A stretch of DNA of 64,000 bases from an uncultured Bacteroides sp. (lineage in GTDB: Bacteria; Bacteroidota; Bacteroidia; Bacteroidales; Bacteroidaceae): NCBI GenBank assembly GCA_900553815.1, contig USEY01000005.1, forward strand, positions 22,290 through 86,289, written 5' to 3'. The notes beneath the pieces were generated by a model that was not told the DNA's origin, did not search any database, and saw only the letters and a list, made by a program, of their open reading frames with translations. Below, piece by piece: positions 1-8,223 of this stretch. Positions within the stretch are counted from its first letter, which is position 1, and every line of letters starts with the position of its first letter. The position numbers and the translations under genes are program-made.

Positions 1-2
1 CC

Positions 3-1187
3 CGCGCAGCGATGGCGCAAGCGAAAGCCGTGCGCGACAGCCGGCGTCAGAGCGGGACGCTCAGTCTGCAGGAGGCCGAAATGCTCAGCCGTGAGAGCCA
101 GCATCAGCGGGCGGAATACCGGAGGCTGGAGCAGCGTTGGGCTGGAGTGATAGCCCGGTGTCGGCAGGCATTGGAAGCTTTTGACAGCCAACTGGCCGCA
201 TGGAAACAGGAGCGTCATCGCCGTTCGGCAGCACTTCAGAAAACGCTCTTTCGTCATTTCTGTATGCTGAACGCCCGAGGCGAGGAGAAAGACCTCTGCC
301 AGATTTTTTCGGAGGCCGGACGGTCTGTCCCGCCTGCCGGTGCGGGGGAATGTGCAGCGCCAAAGCTGTTGCAGTATGCCTACGAGCATGCGCTTCGCCC
401 TCTGTGTATGGCGGAATTCTGGTGGGGACATTCGCCCAAGAATGAACTTCGTCGTCATGGCTATTACTATCCGGCTTGTCGCAGCAAGTGTGAACCCATC
501 TTGAAACACATGTTGCAGGGACTTGACGTGGAGGCCAATCCGCTCCTTGACGCCGCACGTAGGCGGATGGAGCCGGAAGTGGTGTGGGAGGATGACTATC
601 TGGTTTTGGTTGACAAGCTTGCCGGTATGCTTTCAGTGCCGGGCAAGGAGGATGGTTTTTCAGTGTGGGAGTGGATGCGCCGCCGTTGTCCCCAGGCTGA
701 CGGCCCGCTTGTGGTCCACCGTCTGGACATGGCGACATCAGGCCTCTTGCTGTTGGCCAAGAACAAACAAGTCCATGCAGCCATGCAGGCTTTGTTTGAA
801 ACCCGTGCGGTGAGAAAATGCTATGTGGCGTTGCTGGACGGCCGGCCTCCGGCAGACAAAGGTTTTGTCCGTCTACCCTTGTGTCCCGACCCCGACGAAC
901 GTCCGTTACAGCAGGTAAACCAGGCTTATGGGAAGCCGTCAGTCACCCGCTATGAGGTACTTGGGCGTGAGGGGGAATATACCCGTGTGGCACTCTACCC
1001 ATTGACCGGGCGGACGCATCAGTTGCGCGTCCATGCCGCTCATCCTTTGGGCTTGGATGCTCCCATTGTCGGCGACACGCTCTATGGCCGTCCGTCAGAC
1101 CGCCTTTATCTGCATGCCGAACGCCTGGAATTTCGCCATCCGGTGACGGGACAGTGGATAAAAGTGGAACAGAAAGCCATGTTTTAA
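3..1187 (+). CDS. RluA-family RNA pseudouridine synthase (5'-truncated by window edge)
   Basis: Isomerises a uridine to pseudouridine in rRNA or tRNA. The reading frame is open through the left edge, so the N-terminus is missing. The visible part starts with an Arg/Glu-rich, probably helical segment of about 90 residues, followed by a linker with Cys and His residues. The catalytic domain lies in the last 200 residues. It holds HRLDMATSGLLLLAK, whose Asp is the RluA-family catalytic residue, and the later RTHQLRVH motif typical of RluA/RluC/RluD. The C-terminus is complete. The long N-terminal extension resembles the large Bacteroidetes RluA-like proteins. The target base cannot be told from the sequence. 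Family call sure, substrate unknown. Confidence 0.9.
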   Translation, partial: RAAMAQAKAVRDSRRQSGTLSLQEAEMLSRESQHQRAEYRRLEQRWAGVIARCRQALEAFDSQLAAWKQERHRRSAALQKTLFRHFCMLNARGEEKDLCQIFSEAGRSVPPAGAGECAAPKLLQYAYEHALRPLCMAEFWWGHSPKNELRRHGYYYPACRSKCEPILKHMLQGLDVEANPLLDAARRRMEPEVVWEDDYLVLVDKLAGMLSVPGKEDGFSVWEWMRRRCPQADGPLVVHRLDMATSGLLLLAKNKQVHAAMQALFETRAVRKCYVALLDGRPPADKGFVRLPLCPDPDERPLQQVNQAYGKPSVTRYEVLGREGEYTRVALYPLTGRTHQLRVHAAHPLGLDAPIVGDTLYGRPSDRLYLHAERLEFRHPVTGQWIKVEQKAMF

Positions 1188-1264
1188 CGTTCGTTCAGAT
1201 GAGGGTATCCGGAAAAGGCTTATATTCGTAGAGTAACATCTATGTTTAAACCAAAAGAAGAATT

Positions 1265-1921
1265 ATGAAGAGATTAGTTATGGCTGCTGTGACTGCGGGT
1301 TGCATGACATGGGCCGAGGCGCAAGACACGAATGTCATCCGTCTTCCCGAACCGGACAAGACACGTGGCACAGCTGTGATGCAGGCTTTGGCCGACCGGG
1401 TGTCTGTGCGTGAATGTTCATCGGAAGAATTGAGTTTGAATGATATGTCTGATGTGATTTGGGCTGCTAACGGCATAAACCGCCCTGAAGAGGGACGCCG
1501 CACGGCTCCTTCGGCCCTGAACAAGCAAGATATTGACATCTATGTGTTCACGGCAGAGGGCGTGTACCTCTATTTGCCGCAGGAGCATGCCTTGCAGCAA
1601 GTGGCTGAAGGCGACCATCGTGAAGCGTTGGCAGGTCCTCCGTCTCCGGCCCGAGCCCAAGACTTTGTCAAGGACTTTCCCGTCATACTCCTGTTTGTGT
1701 CTGACCTTTCCCGTTTCGGCATGGAAGGCGAACGGGTGAAACTGATGGCTGCGATGGATGCCGGCATCGTGTCGGAGAACGTAAGCCTGTTTTGTGCATC
1801 TGTCGGACTGTGCACCGTCCCGCGTGCTTCGATGGATGAGCCTGCCGTGCGCCGACTGTTGAAGCTGGGCGAGCAGCAGATACCTTTGTTGAACAATCCT
1901 GTGGGTTATCCCAAGAAATAA
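1265..1921 (+). CDS. SagB/nitroreductase-family protein with signal peptide
   Basis: A 218-residue nitroreductase-fold flavoprotein, with an NADH- or FMN-dependent redox role inferred from the family. Residues 1-19 look like a signal peptide (hydrophobic core, Ala-Glu-Ala before Gln). The repeated elements DRVSVRECSSEELS and DVIWAANGINRPEEG are the usual start of the SagB/ThcOx-like nitroreductase domain. The C-terminal third (SLFCASVGLCTVPRA) matches the region where the partner subunit covers the flavin. An A-rich stretch with AAGAAG lies just before the ATG. The next gene starts 13 nt after the stop, so the two are probably one operon. Export of a nitroreductase is uncommon but known in Bacteroides. 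The substrate is unknown. Confidence 0.8.
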   Translation: MKRLVMAAVTAGCMTWAEAQDTNVIRLPEPDKTRGTAVMQALADRVSVRECSSEELSLNDMSDVIWAANGINRPEEGRRTAPSALNKQDIDIYVFTAEGVYLYLPQEHALQQVAEGDHREALAGPPSPARAQDFVKDFPVILLFVSDLSRFGMEGERVKLMAAMDAGIVSENVSLFCASVGLCTVPRASMDEPAVRRLLKLGEQQIPLLNNPVGYPKK

Positions 1922-1934
1922 ACATGATTAGCTT

Positions 1935-2888
1935 ATGAACCGAATTACTTCTCTGTTTCAGATTAAATATCCCATCATCCAAGGTGGCATGGTGTGGTGT
2001 AGTGGCTGGCGGTTGGCATCGGCTGTCAGCAATGCCGGAGGATTGGGTTTGCTTGGAGCTGGTTCCATGCATCCCGACACGTTGCGTGAACATATCCGTA
2101 AATGTCAGGCAGCTACGGACAAGCCGTTTGGCGTCAATGTGCCGTTGATGTATCCGCAGATTGAGGAGATTATGCATTTGCTGGTCGAGGAAGGGGTGAA
2201 GGTGGTCTTCACTTCAGCCGGCAATCCCAAGCTGTGGACACCGTTTTTGAAAGAGCACGGTGTTACGGTGGCTCATGTGGTGTCGTCGTCCCGCTTTGCA
2301 CGCAAGTGTGAGGAAGCCGGAGTGGATGCAGTCGTAGCCGAGGGCTTCGAGGCCGGAGGACACAACGGACGTGAAGAGACGACCACTTTCTGCTTGATTC
2401 CGGCGGTACGTCGTGCGACAAGCCTGCCTTTGATTGCAGCAGGAGGCGTTGGGACAGGACGGGGATTGCTGGCTGCCATGGCTTTGGGCGCTGAAGGTGT
2501 TCAGGTGGGCACACGTTTCGCCTTGACGCAGGAAAGCTCTGCACATCCAGACTTTAAGGCGTATGGACTTACGTTGGAGGAGGGTGACACGAAGTTGTTG
2601 CTTAAAAAGCTATCTCCCACCAGACTGGTGAAGGGAGCGTTTTGCCAAGCGGTGGAGGAAGCGGAAAGCCGTGGGGCGTCTGTGGAAGAGCTGCGCGAAC
2701 TCTTGGGACGCGGCCGCGCCAAGAAGGGCATCTTCGAAGGTGACCTTGAGGACGGAGAATTGGAGTTGGGCCAAGTAGCTTCGCTTTTCCGACAATCGCA
2801 GACCGTGGCTGAGGTCATGCGCGAGATGGTGGAAGAGTATGATGCGGCTTTGGCAGCTCTGAAGTCGTCTTCTTTGTTGGACGAGTGA
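1935..2888 (+). CDS. FabK/nitronate monooxygenase-family flavoprotein
   Basis: A 317-residue TIM-barrel FMN enzyme of the 2-nitropropane dioxygenase/FabK family. Visible marks are YPIIQGGMVWCSGWRLASAVSNAGGLG at the N-terminus (the IIQGGM and GGLG elements), GFEAGGHNG around residues 138-146 (FMN phosphate/catalytic His region of nitronate monooxygenases), and AAGGVGTGRG and GAEGVQVGTRFALTQES near residues 168-200. It could act as an enoyl-ACP reductase (FabK) or as a nitronate oxidase. FabI is also encoded at 13.1 kb, so a second enoyl reductase would be redundant. It is probably cotranscribed with the upstream nitroreductase (13-nt gap). Confidence 0.85.
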   Translation: MNRITSLFQIKYPIIQGGMVWCSGWRLASAVSNAGGLGLLGAGSMHPDTLREHIRKCQAATDKPFGVNVPLMYPQIEEIMHLLVEEGVKVVFTSAGNPKLWTPFLKEHGVTVAHVVSSSRFARKCEEAGVDAVVAEGFEAGGHNGREETTTFCLIPAVRRATSLPLIAAGGVGTGRGLLAAMALGAEGVQVGTRFALTQESSAHPDFKAYGLTLEEGDTKLLLKKLSPTRLVKGAFCQAVEEAESRGASVEELRELLGRGRAKKGIFEGDLEDGELELGQVASLFRQSQTVAEVMREMVEEYDAALAALKSSSLLDE

Positions 2889-2903
2889 GAGGCGTCTTTC
2901 GGC

Positions 2904-3281
2904 TCAACCTCGGGTAAACAGGGCGTATCCCGCCCATACGGCCAGTAAGCCTATGAGCAGGCTGAGCGAAGCATAGAGCGTGAGAATGAAAAATTGCTCG
3001 CCTTTCAGTAGTTGGAAGTTCTCGTTCATGAAAGTAGAGAAAGTAGTGAATCCTCCACAGAGGCCTACTGTCAGGAAAAGCCGTATGTCAGGGTTCAGCA
3101 GGTGGCTGCGTTCGAAATAACCGTTGAGCATCCCGATAAGGAGGCAACCCAGCACATTGACGGCCCATGTCGCCAAAGGAAACGGATGATGCACGTAGGT
3201 TTGAACCAGACGGGAGAAGAGGAAGCGCAAGCCTCCGCCCAGGAAACTCCCCAAGCCAACAATCAAGAAAGAACGTATCAT
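2904..3281 (-). CDS. crcB: CrcB/FluC fluoride ion channel
   Basis: A 125-residue protein with four hydrophobic segments that exports fluoride as a dual-topology dimer (known for the family). Diagnostic pieces are GSFLGGGLRFLFSR near the N-terminus, WAVNVLGCLLIG with the conserved Asn, and GLCGGFTTFSTF with the TFSTF ion-path motif. I start at MIRSFLIVGLGS (ATG at 3279-3281), not at the upstream Met that would add 13 unconserved residues. A TACCTTTG -7 element lies at 3309-3316, leaving a leader of about 20-25 nt. That is too short for a fluoride riboswitch. It runs convergent to the FabK-like gene. Confidence 0.93.
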   Translation of the reverse strand: MIRSFLIVGLGSFLGGGLRFLFSRLVQTYVHHPFPLATWAVNVLGCLLIGMLNGYFERSHLLNPDIRLFLTVGLCGGFTTFSTFMNENFQLLKGEQFFILTLYASLSLLIGLLAVWAGYALFTRG

Positions 3282-3308
3282 AAAGAATAGATGAATGTTT
3301 ACAGGGTG

Positions 3309-3316
3309 CAAAGGTA
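3309..3316 (-). promoter_or_regulatory. -7 promoter element for crcB
   Basis: The minus strand reads TACCTTTG, a match to the Bacteroides -7 consensus TAnnTTTG, 28 nt before the crcB ATG. No clear -33 TTTG was found. Confidence 0.5.
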
Positions 3317-3365
3317 GCAATTACGGGATAAATTCAGCCTTTGTGCCCATTAAACCGATTAGACA

Positions 3366-3788
3366 ATGGTTTCTCGACGGCATATTCTTTTTTGTCTTTT
3401 CCTGTTAGTTATGTGTGGATTCGTCCACGCTCAAGTGAGATTTGCCCGTACGACCCTTGACTTGGGCACGATACCGGAAGACACTGTAAGGCTTCCCCGC
3501 TGTGAGTTCTCTTTTGTCAATGAGGGGGATACGGTCGTCGCATTGAGCCGTGTCAGTACTTCCTGCGGATGCTTGCGGGCCTCGTATGGGAAACGTCCCG
3601 TGCAACCCGGACAGACGGGGTATGTCATTGTCACCTTCGACCCGGCAGGACGTCCGGGGAAGTTTCTCCGTAAGGTGTCTGTCTATTTTGCCGGGCAGGT
3701 CCGGCCTTATGTGTTACAAATAAAGGGAACTGTCGCTCCGGCACGGCGGTCCGGACAGCAGTTCCCTTCCTATCCTTTCAGGCGTTGA
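3366..3788 (+). CDS. DUF1573 exported protein
   Basis: A 140-residue protein with an N-terminal signal peptide (about residues 1-22, ending VHAQ). It carries one DUF1573 immunoglobulin-like domain: VRFARTTLDLGTIPEDTVRLPRCEFSF, then NEGDTVVALSRVSTSCGCLRA with the characteristic SCGC, and the closing YVLQIKGTV strand. DUF1573 proteins are very common in Bacteroidetes and probably act at the cell envelope. No enzymatic activity is known to me. It is a stand-alone gene, and the next gene on the opposite strand ends 4 nt after its stop. Confidence 0.85.
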   Translation: MVSRRHILFCLFLLVMCGFVHAQVRFARTTLDLGTIPEDTVRLPRCEFSFVNEGDTVVALSRVSTSCGCLRASYGKRPVQPGQTGYVIVTFDPAGRPGKFLRKVSVYFAGQVRPYVLQIKGTVAPARRSGQQFPSYPFRR

Positions 3789-3792
3789 AACT

Positions 3793-4698
3793 TCACAATT
3801 CTCCGTTTTGGCGCAAGTAAGCCTCGATATTTGCCAGTGCTTTCCGGGACAGGCGTTCGATGCTTTGTGCTGACGAGCCTGCGACAACCGGCGTGTACAT
3901 CACTTGTGGATGACCGGCCAGTTCGTCTACGGCTGTTCCCATGCCTGTGCCGTCACAGAAGTAAAAACTGTGGTCGTTGGCAGTCAGCCAAGCCTTCAGC
4001 GCGGCTACATCAAATGTAGGTCCTATGGATGTGTTCAGCAGGATGCGCCCGTTGCCCATCAGACGAAACTCCTCCTCGCCCAGCAGGCGGGTGTTGCGGG
4101 GAAGGCAGGTGAACACGATGTCGGAGTGGCGAAGGAGGTCATGAAGCGGATGGTAGGCTATGCCAACTTCCTCGGCATCTGTCTTGCGTGTGCGGCTGTA
4201 GTAAGCCACGTCAGCTCCGAGGAAACGGAAGGCGTCGGCCAGCATGCGGCCCGTGCGGCCCAGGCCGATGACACCCACTTTCTGCCGTGTCAGTTCTTGC
4301 CGGACTGGCTTCCACTGGCATTCGCCGAAACCATGAAGGAAACGCACCAGCTCGCTGATGGCATACTCCACGACACCTTCGTCGCCGTAGTCGCGTACGC
4401 CTGTCACGGTGATGCCCAGCTTGCGGGCCTCGGTAAGGTCGACGTTGCAGGCTTGCTCGTAGAGCGTGCAACACATTCCGATATAGCGTATGTTCGGGCA
4501 GGCGTCGAGCACCGTCTTGCTTATTGTCGTCTTGAAGGATACCAGCACTGCGTCGGCATCGCCTATCCGACGGATTAGCTCATCCTCATCAGCTGCACGC
4601 TCGTCATGCAGTTCCACACATGCCGCATAGTCGGACAACTTCTTCAGAGCATCCTCATGGAGCAGCGTGTTTTCGATGGCTACAAGTTTCTTAAACAT
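3793..4698 (-). CDS. D-2-hydroxyacid-dehydrogenase-like protein with altered active site
   Basis: A 301-residue protein of the D-isomer-specific 2-hydroxyacid dehydrogenase superfamily. The NAD-binding Rossmann core is clear (KVGVIGLGRTGRM near residues 139-151, then a Tyr-Ser-Arg end of strand 2). The three catalytic positions of the family look changed. The usual N-x-x-R-G is NTSIGP, the D-V-F-E-x-E-P block is CDGTGMGTAVDE, and the T-P-H-x-A-G histidine is TPVVAG. It may therefore be a non-canonical dehydrogenase or a binding protein. It is monocistronic, with a TATCTTTG element upstream at 4730-4737. Fold call strong, activity unknown. Confidence 0.8.
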   Translation of the reverse strand: MFKKLVAIENTLLHEDALKKLSDYAACVELHDERAADEDELIRRIGDADAVLVSFKTTISKTVLDACPNIRYIGMCCTLYEQACNVDLTEARKLGITVTGVRDYGDEGVVEYAISELVRFLHGFGECQWKPVRQELTRQKVGVIGLGRTGRMLADAFRFLGADVAYYSRTRKTDAEEVGIAYHPLHDLLRHSDIVFTCLPRNTRLLGEEEFRLMGNGRILLNTSIGPTFDVAALKAWLTANDHSFYFCDGTGMGTAVDELAGHPQVMYTPVVAGSSAQSIERLSRKALANIEAYLRQNGEL

Positions 4699-4729
4699 GT
4701 CTTTGGGGTTTTTAGATTAAATCAGGGGG

Positions 4730-4737
4730 CAAAGATA
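4730..4737 (-). promoter_or_regulatory. -7 promoter element for the hydroxyacid-dehydrogenase-like gene
   Basis: The minus strand reads TATCTTTG, a full match to TAnnTTTG, 32 nt upstream of the ATG at 4698. Confidence 0.5.
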
Positions 4738-4799
4738 GGTGATAGGAACAAAATTAGTTATACTTTCGCCGAAAATTACGAACTAAAACAGTCAACCCT

Positions 4800-5270
4800 A
4801 TGGAGCAACAACCTCAACTCAACGAACACAACAAGCAGGAGTTTCCTCCTGCGCATACCGCCGAACATATCCTCAACCAGACCATGGTGCGCATGTTCGG
4901 TTGCGAACGTTCGCGACATACGCATATCGAACGCAAGAAAAGCAAGCTGGACTATCAGCTTCCCACGTGTCCCACGGCGGAGCAGGTGGCCGAAATCGAA
5001 CGCCGGGTCAACGAAGTCATCGCCCGCGACCTGCCCGTCACGATGGACTACATGACGCAGGAAGAGGCAGTCCGGCTGTTTGACCTCGGTAAGTTGCCCG
5101 AAGACGCAAGCCCCACGCTCCGCATCGTGCGTGTCGGCGACTATGATGCCTGTCCCTGCATTGGCACCCACGTGGCCCACACGGCCGAGATAGGGCACTT
5201 CCGCATCAGCAGCACACGCTATGCCGACGGCGTGTTTCGCATTGTCTTCCGTCTCGACTTGCCCGAATGA
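4800..5270 (+). CDS. AlaX-type alanyl-tRNA trans-editing protein
   Basis: A 156-residue free-standing editing domain homologous to the second half of AlaRS. It hydrolyses mischarged Ser- or Gly-tRNA(Ala) in trans (known for AlaX). The zinc ligands are visible: H-x-x-x-H in AHTAEHILNQ (residues about 19-23) and C-x-x-x-H in DACPCIGTHV (about 117-122). The conserved pattern THVAHTAEIGHFRI follows. Length fits the short AlaX-S class, without the N-terminal beta-barrel and without a C-terminal dimerisation domain. A strong Rho-independent terminator follows directly. Confidence 0.88.
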   Translation: MEQQPQLNEHNKQEFPPAHTAEHILNQTMVRMFGCERSRHTHIERKKSKLDYQLPTCPTAEQVAEIERRVNEVIARDLPVTMDYMTQEEAVRLFDLGKLPEDASPTLRIVRVGDYDACPCIGTHVAHTAEIGHFRISSTRYADGVFRIVFRLDLPE

Positions 5271-5277
5271 AAGGCAG

Positions 5278-5317
5278 GCGGCCCCGAGGAATCGCTTCCC
5301 CGGGGCCGCTCTTTTTT
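5278..5317 (+). terminator. Rho-independent terminator after the AlaX gene
   Basis: GCGGCCCCG at 5278-5286 pairs with CGGGGCCGC at 5301-5309. A run of six T follows a TC, and a second T-run lies further on. It separates two convergent genes. Confidence 0.9.
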
Positions 5318-5336
5318 AACTTTTTTATTGAACAAC

Positions 5337-7112
5337 TTAGGCAAATATTTCCGAACGTTCCAAGTAGGCGATGACTTCGCCGGCATTGACCGTCTGCCCT
5401 TGTTTGGCGCAGACTTCTACTACGCGGCCTGTGAATCCCGTGAGGATGTCCTCGTTTTCACCCCACGGAGTCGAAATCGAACAGAACACTTCGTCGTGCT
5501 GGTATTTGCGGCCTACGAACGGTTCCATCAGTTCGCCGTTGAAGTTTACTCCGTAGAGGATTTGGCCGCGGCGCGGTGCCACAATCGGGTCGGCCTTCGC
5601 ACGCTTCATCTTCTTGATGGTCTCTTCATCGAAGCCCTTCTTGGCCATGGCGGCGTCCTTGGCACGCTGCAAGTCGTCGAGGAAGCGTTTCTTAGCCACG
5701 CCTGACTTATAGTCGCGATACTGACGGTCGTGCATGGCCAGTTCGAACAGTTCTTCGTCGTCCTCGCCGTATTCCCAACCGTTTTCGTCCATCTCCTTGC
5801 GATACTTGTCCAGTTCGTCAGGATAATAGCTCTGCGGATCTTCTTCCGTAAACTCGTAGCCTTTCGATTTTGCCAGTTCGATGATTTCGGGAGCTAACTT
5901 GCCGGGCAGACGTCCACTCTTGCCCAGAATCATGTCCCACGTGTGGTTGTCAATCATCGTGAAACGTTCCTCGCCCTTGACGAGCTGCATGACGTTCATC
6001 AGCGCTACATTCTTCACATACTGGCTGAACGGTGTCACCAAGGGAGGATAGCCGAGCTTCGGCCATACGTAGGCCACTTCGTCGAAGAGCATGACAAGCA
6101 GGTCGTCGATGGAGAGCGGCTCTTTGCCTTGGCCCTTGAGTATCATATTGATGCCTGCATGGACACCCTTCAGGTCGGCCATCATCGAGCCCATCATGCC
6201 GCCCGGCAGGCCGCAGCCCAGCAACAGAGAAGACATGTATTTGTTCGTCGGGTCCATGAAGTAGCCCAAGAAGTCGTCGATGAACTCCTGTGTCAGGCTA
6301 CGCACTTTCATGTAGGCGTTCATGTTGATTTCAGGCACGTCGAAGCCTGCATTCTTCAGCATCGACTGCACGGAGATGATGTCCGGGTGGACCTTACCCC
6401 AGGCGAGGGGCTCCATAGCCGTGTCGATGATGTCCGCTCCGTTCTTGCAGACCTCGAGGATGGAGGCCATCGAGAGGCCCGGGCCGGAGTGGCCGTGATA
6501 CTGTATGATGACGTCGGGATGTTTCTCCTTGATGCGGCGCACCAGTTCGCCCAGCATGGCGGGCTGGCCGATGCCGGCCATGTCCTTCAGGCAGATTTCG
6601 GGAGCGCCGGCGGCGATGAGCTGGTCGGCGATGCCGCAATAGTAGTCGACTGTGTGCACGGGCGAAGTCGTGATGCAGAGCGTCGCCTGCGGGATCATGC
6701 CTGCCTCAAGTGCATACTTGATGGAGGGGATGATGTTGCGCACGTCGTTCAGTCCGCAGAAGATACGCGTGATGTCCACGCCTTGCGCCTTCTTCACCTT
6801 GTACATCAGGCGGCGTACATCGGCCGGGACGGGATACATGCGGAGGGCGTTCAGGCCTCTGTCGAGCATGTGTGTCTGGATGCCCACCTCGTTGAAAGGC
6901 TTGGTGAAGGCACGCACGGCCTTGTTCGGGTTTTCGCCATAGAGCAGGTTGACCTGTTCGAAGGCGCCGCCGTTGGTTTCCACACGGGCGAAGCAACCCA
7001 TGTCGATGATGTGCGGGGCTACTCGCTCCAGTTGGTCGATGCGAGGTTGGTACTTACCGGATGATTGGAACATGTCCCGGTAGACAAGACTGAATTTTAT
7101 CTGCTTTTTCAT
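5337..7112 (-). CDS. Biotin-dependent carboxyltransferase-like subunit (oxaloacetate decarboxylase alpha / pyruvate carboxylase B type)
   Basis: A 591-residue protein. The N-terminal 300 residues form the carboxyltransferase TIM barrel: YRDMFQSSGK corresponds to the metal-binding RDxxQS motif, CLKDMAG carries the lysine that is carbamylated in the family, and QYHGHSGPG holds the metal-binding histidines. The conserved PYC_OADA region follows. The last 80 residues fold like a biotinyl domain (ILYGVNFNGELMEPF, then FTGRVVEVCAKQGQTVNAGEVIA). The A-M-K-M biotinylation site is replaced by STPWGENED, so no target lysine is present there. It probably works with a separate biotin carrier, if it is active. 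Monocistronic, with TATATTTG at 7152-7159. Confidence 0.85.
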   Translation of the reverse strand: MKKQIKFSLVYRDMFQSSGKYQPRIDQLERVAPHIIDMGCFARVETNGGAFEQVNLLYGENPNKAVRAFTKPFNEVGIQTHMLDRGLNALRMYPVPADVRRLMYKVKKAQGVDITRIFCGLNDVRNIIPSIKYALEAGMIPQATLCITTSPVHTVDYYCGIADQLIAAGAPEICLKDMAGIGQPAMLGELVRRIKEKHPDVIIQYHGHSGPGLSMASILEVCKNGADIIDTAMEPLAWGKVHPDIISVQSMLKNAGFDVPEINMNAYMKVRSLTQEFIDDFLGYFMDPTNKYMSSLLLGCGLPGGMMGSMMADLKGVHAGINMILKGQGKEPLSIDDLLVMLFDEVAYVWPKLGYPPLVTPFSQYVKNVALMNVMQLVKGEERFTMIDNHTWDMILGKSGRLPGKLAPEIIELAKSKGYEFTEEDPQSYYPDELDKYRKEMDENGWEYGEDDEELFELAMHDRQYRDYKSGVAKKRFLDDLQRAKDAAMAKKGFDEETIKKMKRAKADPIVAPRRGQILYGVNFNGELMEPFVGRKYQHDEVFCSISTPWGENEDILTGFTGRVVEVCAKQGQTVNAGEVIAYLERSEIFA

Positions 7113-7151
7113 GGAGGTATAAGATTTTAATCGTTCTTACTTTTTGCTCGA

Positions 7152-7159
7152 CAAATATA
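7152..7159 (-). promoter_or_regulatory. -7 promoter element for the carboxyltransferase gene
   Basis: The minus strand reads TATATTTG, matching TAnnTTTG, 40 nt upstream of the ATG at 7112. Confidence 0.45.
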
Positions 7160-7253
7160 AGTAATCTATGGAATATACAAAGACTTTGGCCTACTTTTTT
7201 CTCGATGGACGGATATTTTTTGGAAAAACGTCATTTTCTCCCTCCGGGAAACG

Positions 7254-7290
7254 GAAGTGCCGCCCCCTCGCGGACGGGGGACGGCACTTC
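7254..7290 (-). terminator. Probable terminator of the HU-like gene
   Basis: Long GC-rich hairpin: GAAGTGCCG plus a C-run pairs with a G-run plus CGGCACTTC. It lies 30 nt after the HU-like stop codon on the minus strand. The T-run that follows is weak (CGTTTCC). Confidence 0.55.
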
Positions 7291-7319
7291 GCCCATACGC
7301 CTGAGGCCGGGGGCGGGGG

Positions 7320-7844
7320 TCAAAGTTCGCCATCGTCGTTGCCGTCGTCCGAGCCTCCGCCCGTGCCGGGCGTGCCGCTTCCCTGCGTGTTGTCTCCCGA
7401 GAGGCCTTTCACCTGCTTGTAGTTTTCCAGCGACGCATACTGCACGCCTTCGTCGTCGACGCCCGCATTTTCAAACGATATGTCGTTCAAGATGGAGGCA
7501 CGTAGGTCGCTGTCGAGGGTAAACACGATTTTCACGTTGCGGATCAACCCCGTGTGGAAGTCCATGATGTCGTCCACGCCCTCACTGCCAAACGACACAC
7601 GAAACGACCCCAGTCCGGGGATGCGCACACGCTTGCCTTGTATGCTCTGGTTGTAGATGAACTTGCCGATGAGTTTGGCCGCTGCGGCCAGTTCGATGTC
7701 GGCCACGGTGGTGTCTTCCGTCGCCATACGTGTCATGAATTTTTCCTTTACGGGACTTCCCGTCTTAGGCACTGCGTGCCACTGTCCCGGCTCATCGGGC
7801 TTTTGGGGGTTGCGCTTGCGCTGAATTTTGTAAGGTACTGCCAT
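7320..7844 (-). CDS. HU/IHF-family DNA-binding protein (Bacteroidetes HU-like, TIGR01201 type)
   Basis: A 174-residue nucleoid-type DNA-binding protein. I start at MAVPYKIQRK (ATG at 7842-7844) because Bacteroidetes members of this family begin MAVPYK; the longer frame adds nine unconserved residues. The N-terminal half contains the HU-like domain, with GKRVRIPGLGSFRVSFGSEG as the beta-arm entry. The C-terminal 30 residues are a low-complexity Gly/Ser/Asp tail ending in a run of acidic residues. In this genus such proteins are many and usually monocistronic. A four-copy palindrome array sits upstream at 7949-8035. Confidence 0.85.
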   Translation of the reverse strand: MAVPYKIQRKRNPQKPDEPGQWHAVPKTGSPVKEKFMTRMATEDTTVADIELAAAAKLIGKFIYNQSIQGKRVRIPGLGSFRVSFGSEGVDDIMDFHTGLIRNVKIVFTLDSDLRASILNDISFENAGVDDEGVQYASLENYKQVKGLSGDNTQGSGTPGTGGGSDDGNDDGEL

Positions 7845-7948
7845 AATCATCTGATTTAAAAGATTATACATTTGTTATTTCTCTCTGTTGCATTTCCTTT
7901 CCGGAGTGTCCGGCCTGCCCCGAAAGGGAGTATGTAAAGTGGGCAGTC

Positions 7949-8035
7949 GACACATTATAATGTGTCCGATGGAGAGATTATAATGTGTCCGATGGAGAGA
8001 TTATAATGTCTCATGCAGACACATTATAATGTGTC
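7949..8035. repeat. Palindrome array A: four 18-bp units every 23 bp
   Basis: Units start at 7949, 7972, 7995 and 8018, exactly 23 bp apart. Units 1 and 4 are the perfect 18-bp palindrome GACACATTATAATGTGTC. Units 2 and 3 keep the ATTATAATGT centre with one altered arm. The linkers are 5 bp. The array lies between the HU-like gene (whose start is 7844) and the GH43 stop at 8326, and takes up much of this 480-bp gap. The rest of the gap holds the GH43 terminator and no ORF I can support. Confidence 0.9.
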
Positions 8036-8223
8036 AGTCGGGTAGTTCCGCATGTATCCTATTTGTTGGATATATTTACCATACCACGAACTTACGTATC
8101 TCTCCATCCATGTCCAAATATAGGACTTATCGGGGAGATTCCAAACGTTTCATACATGTTCTTAAACATAAAACGGGAGGGAGGTGCGCCTTCGCGCGCA
8201 TACCACATTATATTATATGAAAT

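Noticed and set aside
3282-3365. Fluoride riboswitch upstream of crcB
   Set aside because: The promoter element leaves only about 25 nt of leader, too short for the aptamer.
5943-7064. Long plus-strand frame of 373 codons antisense to the carboxyltransferase
   Set aside because: His/Val/Asp-rich translation without domain character. It is the mirror of a strongly biased real gene with clear motifs.
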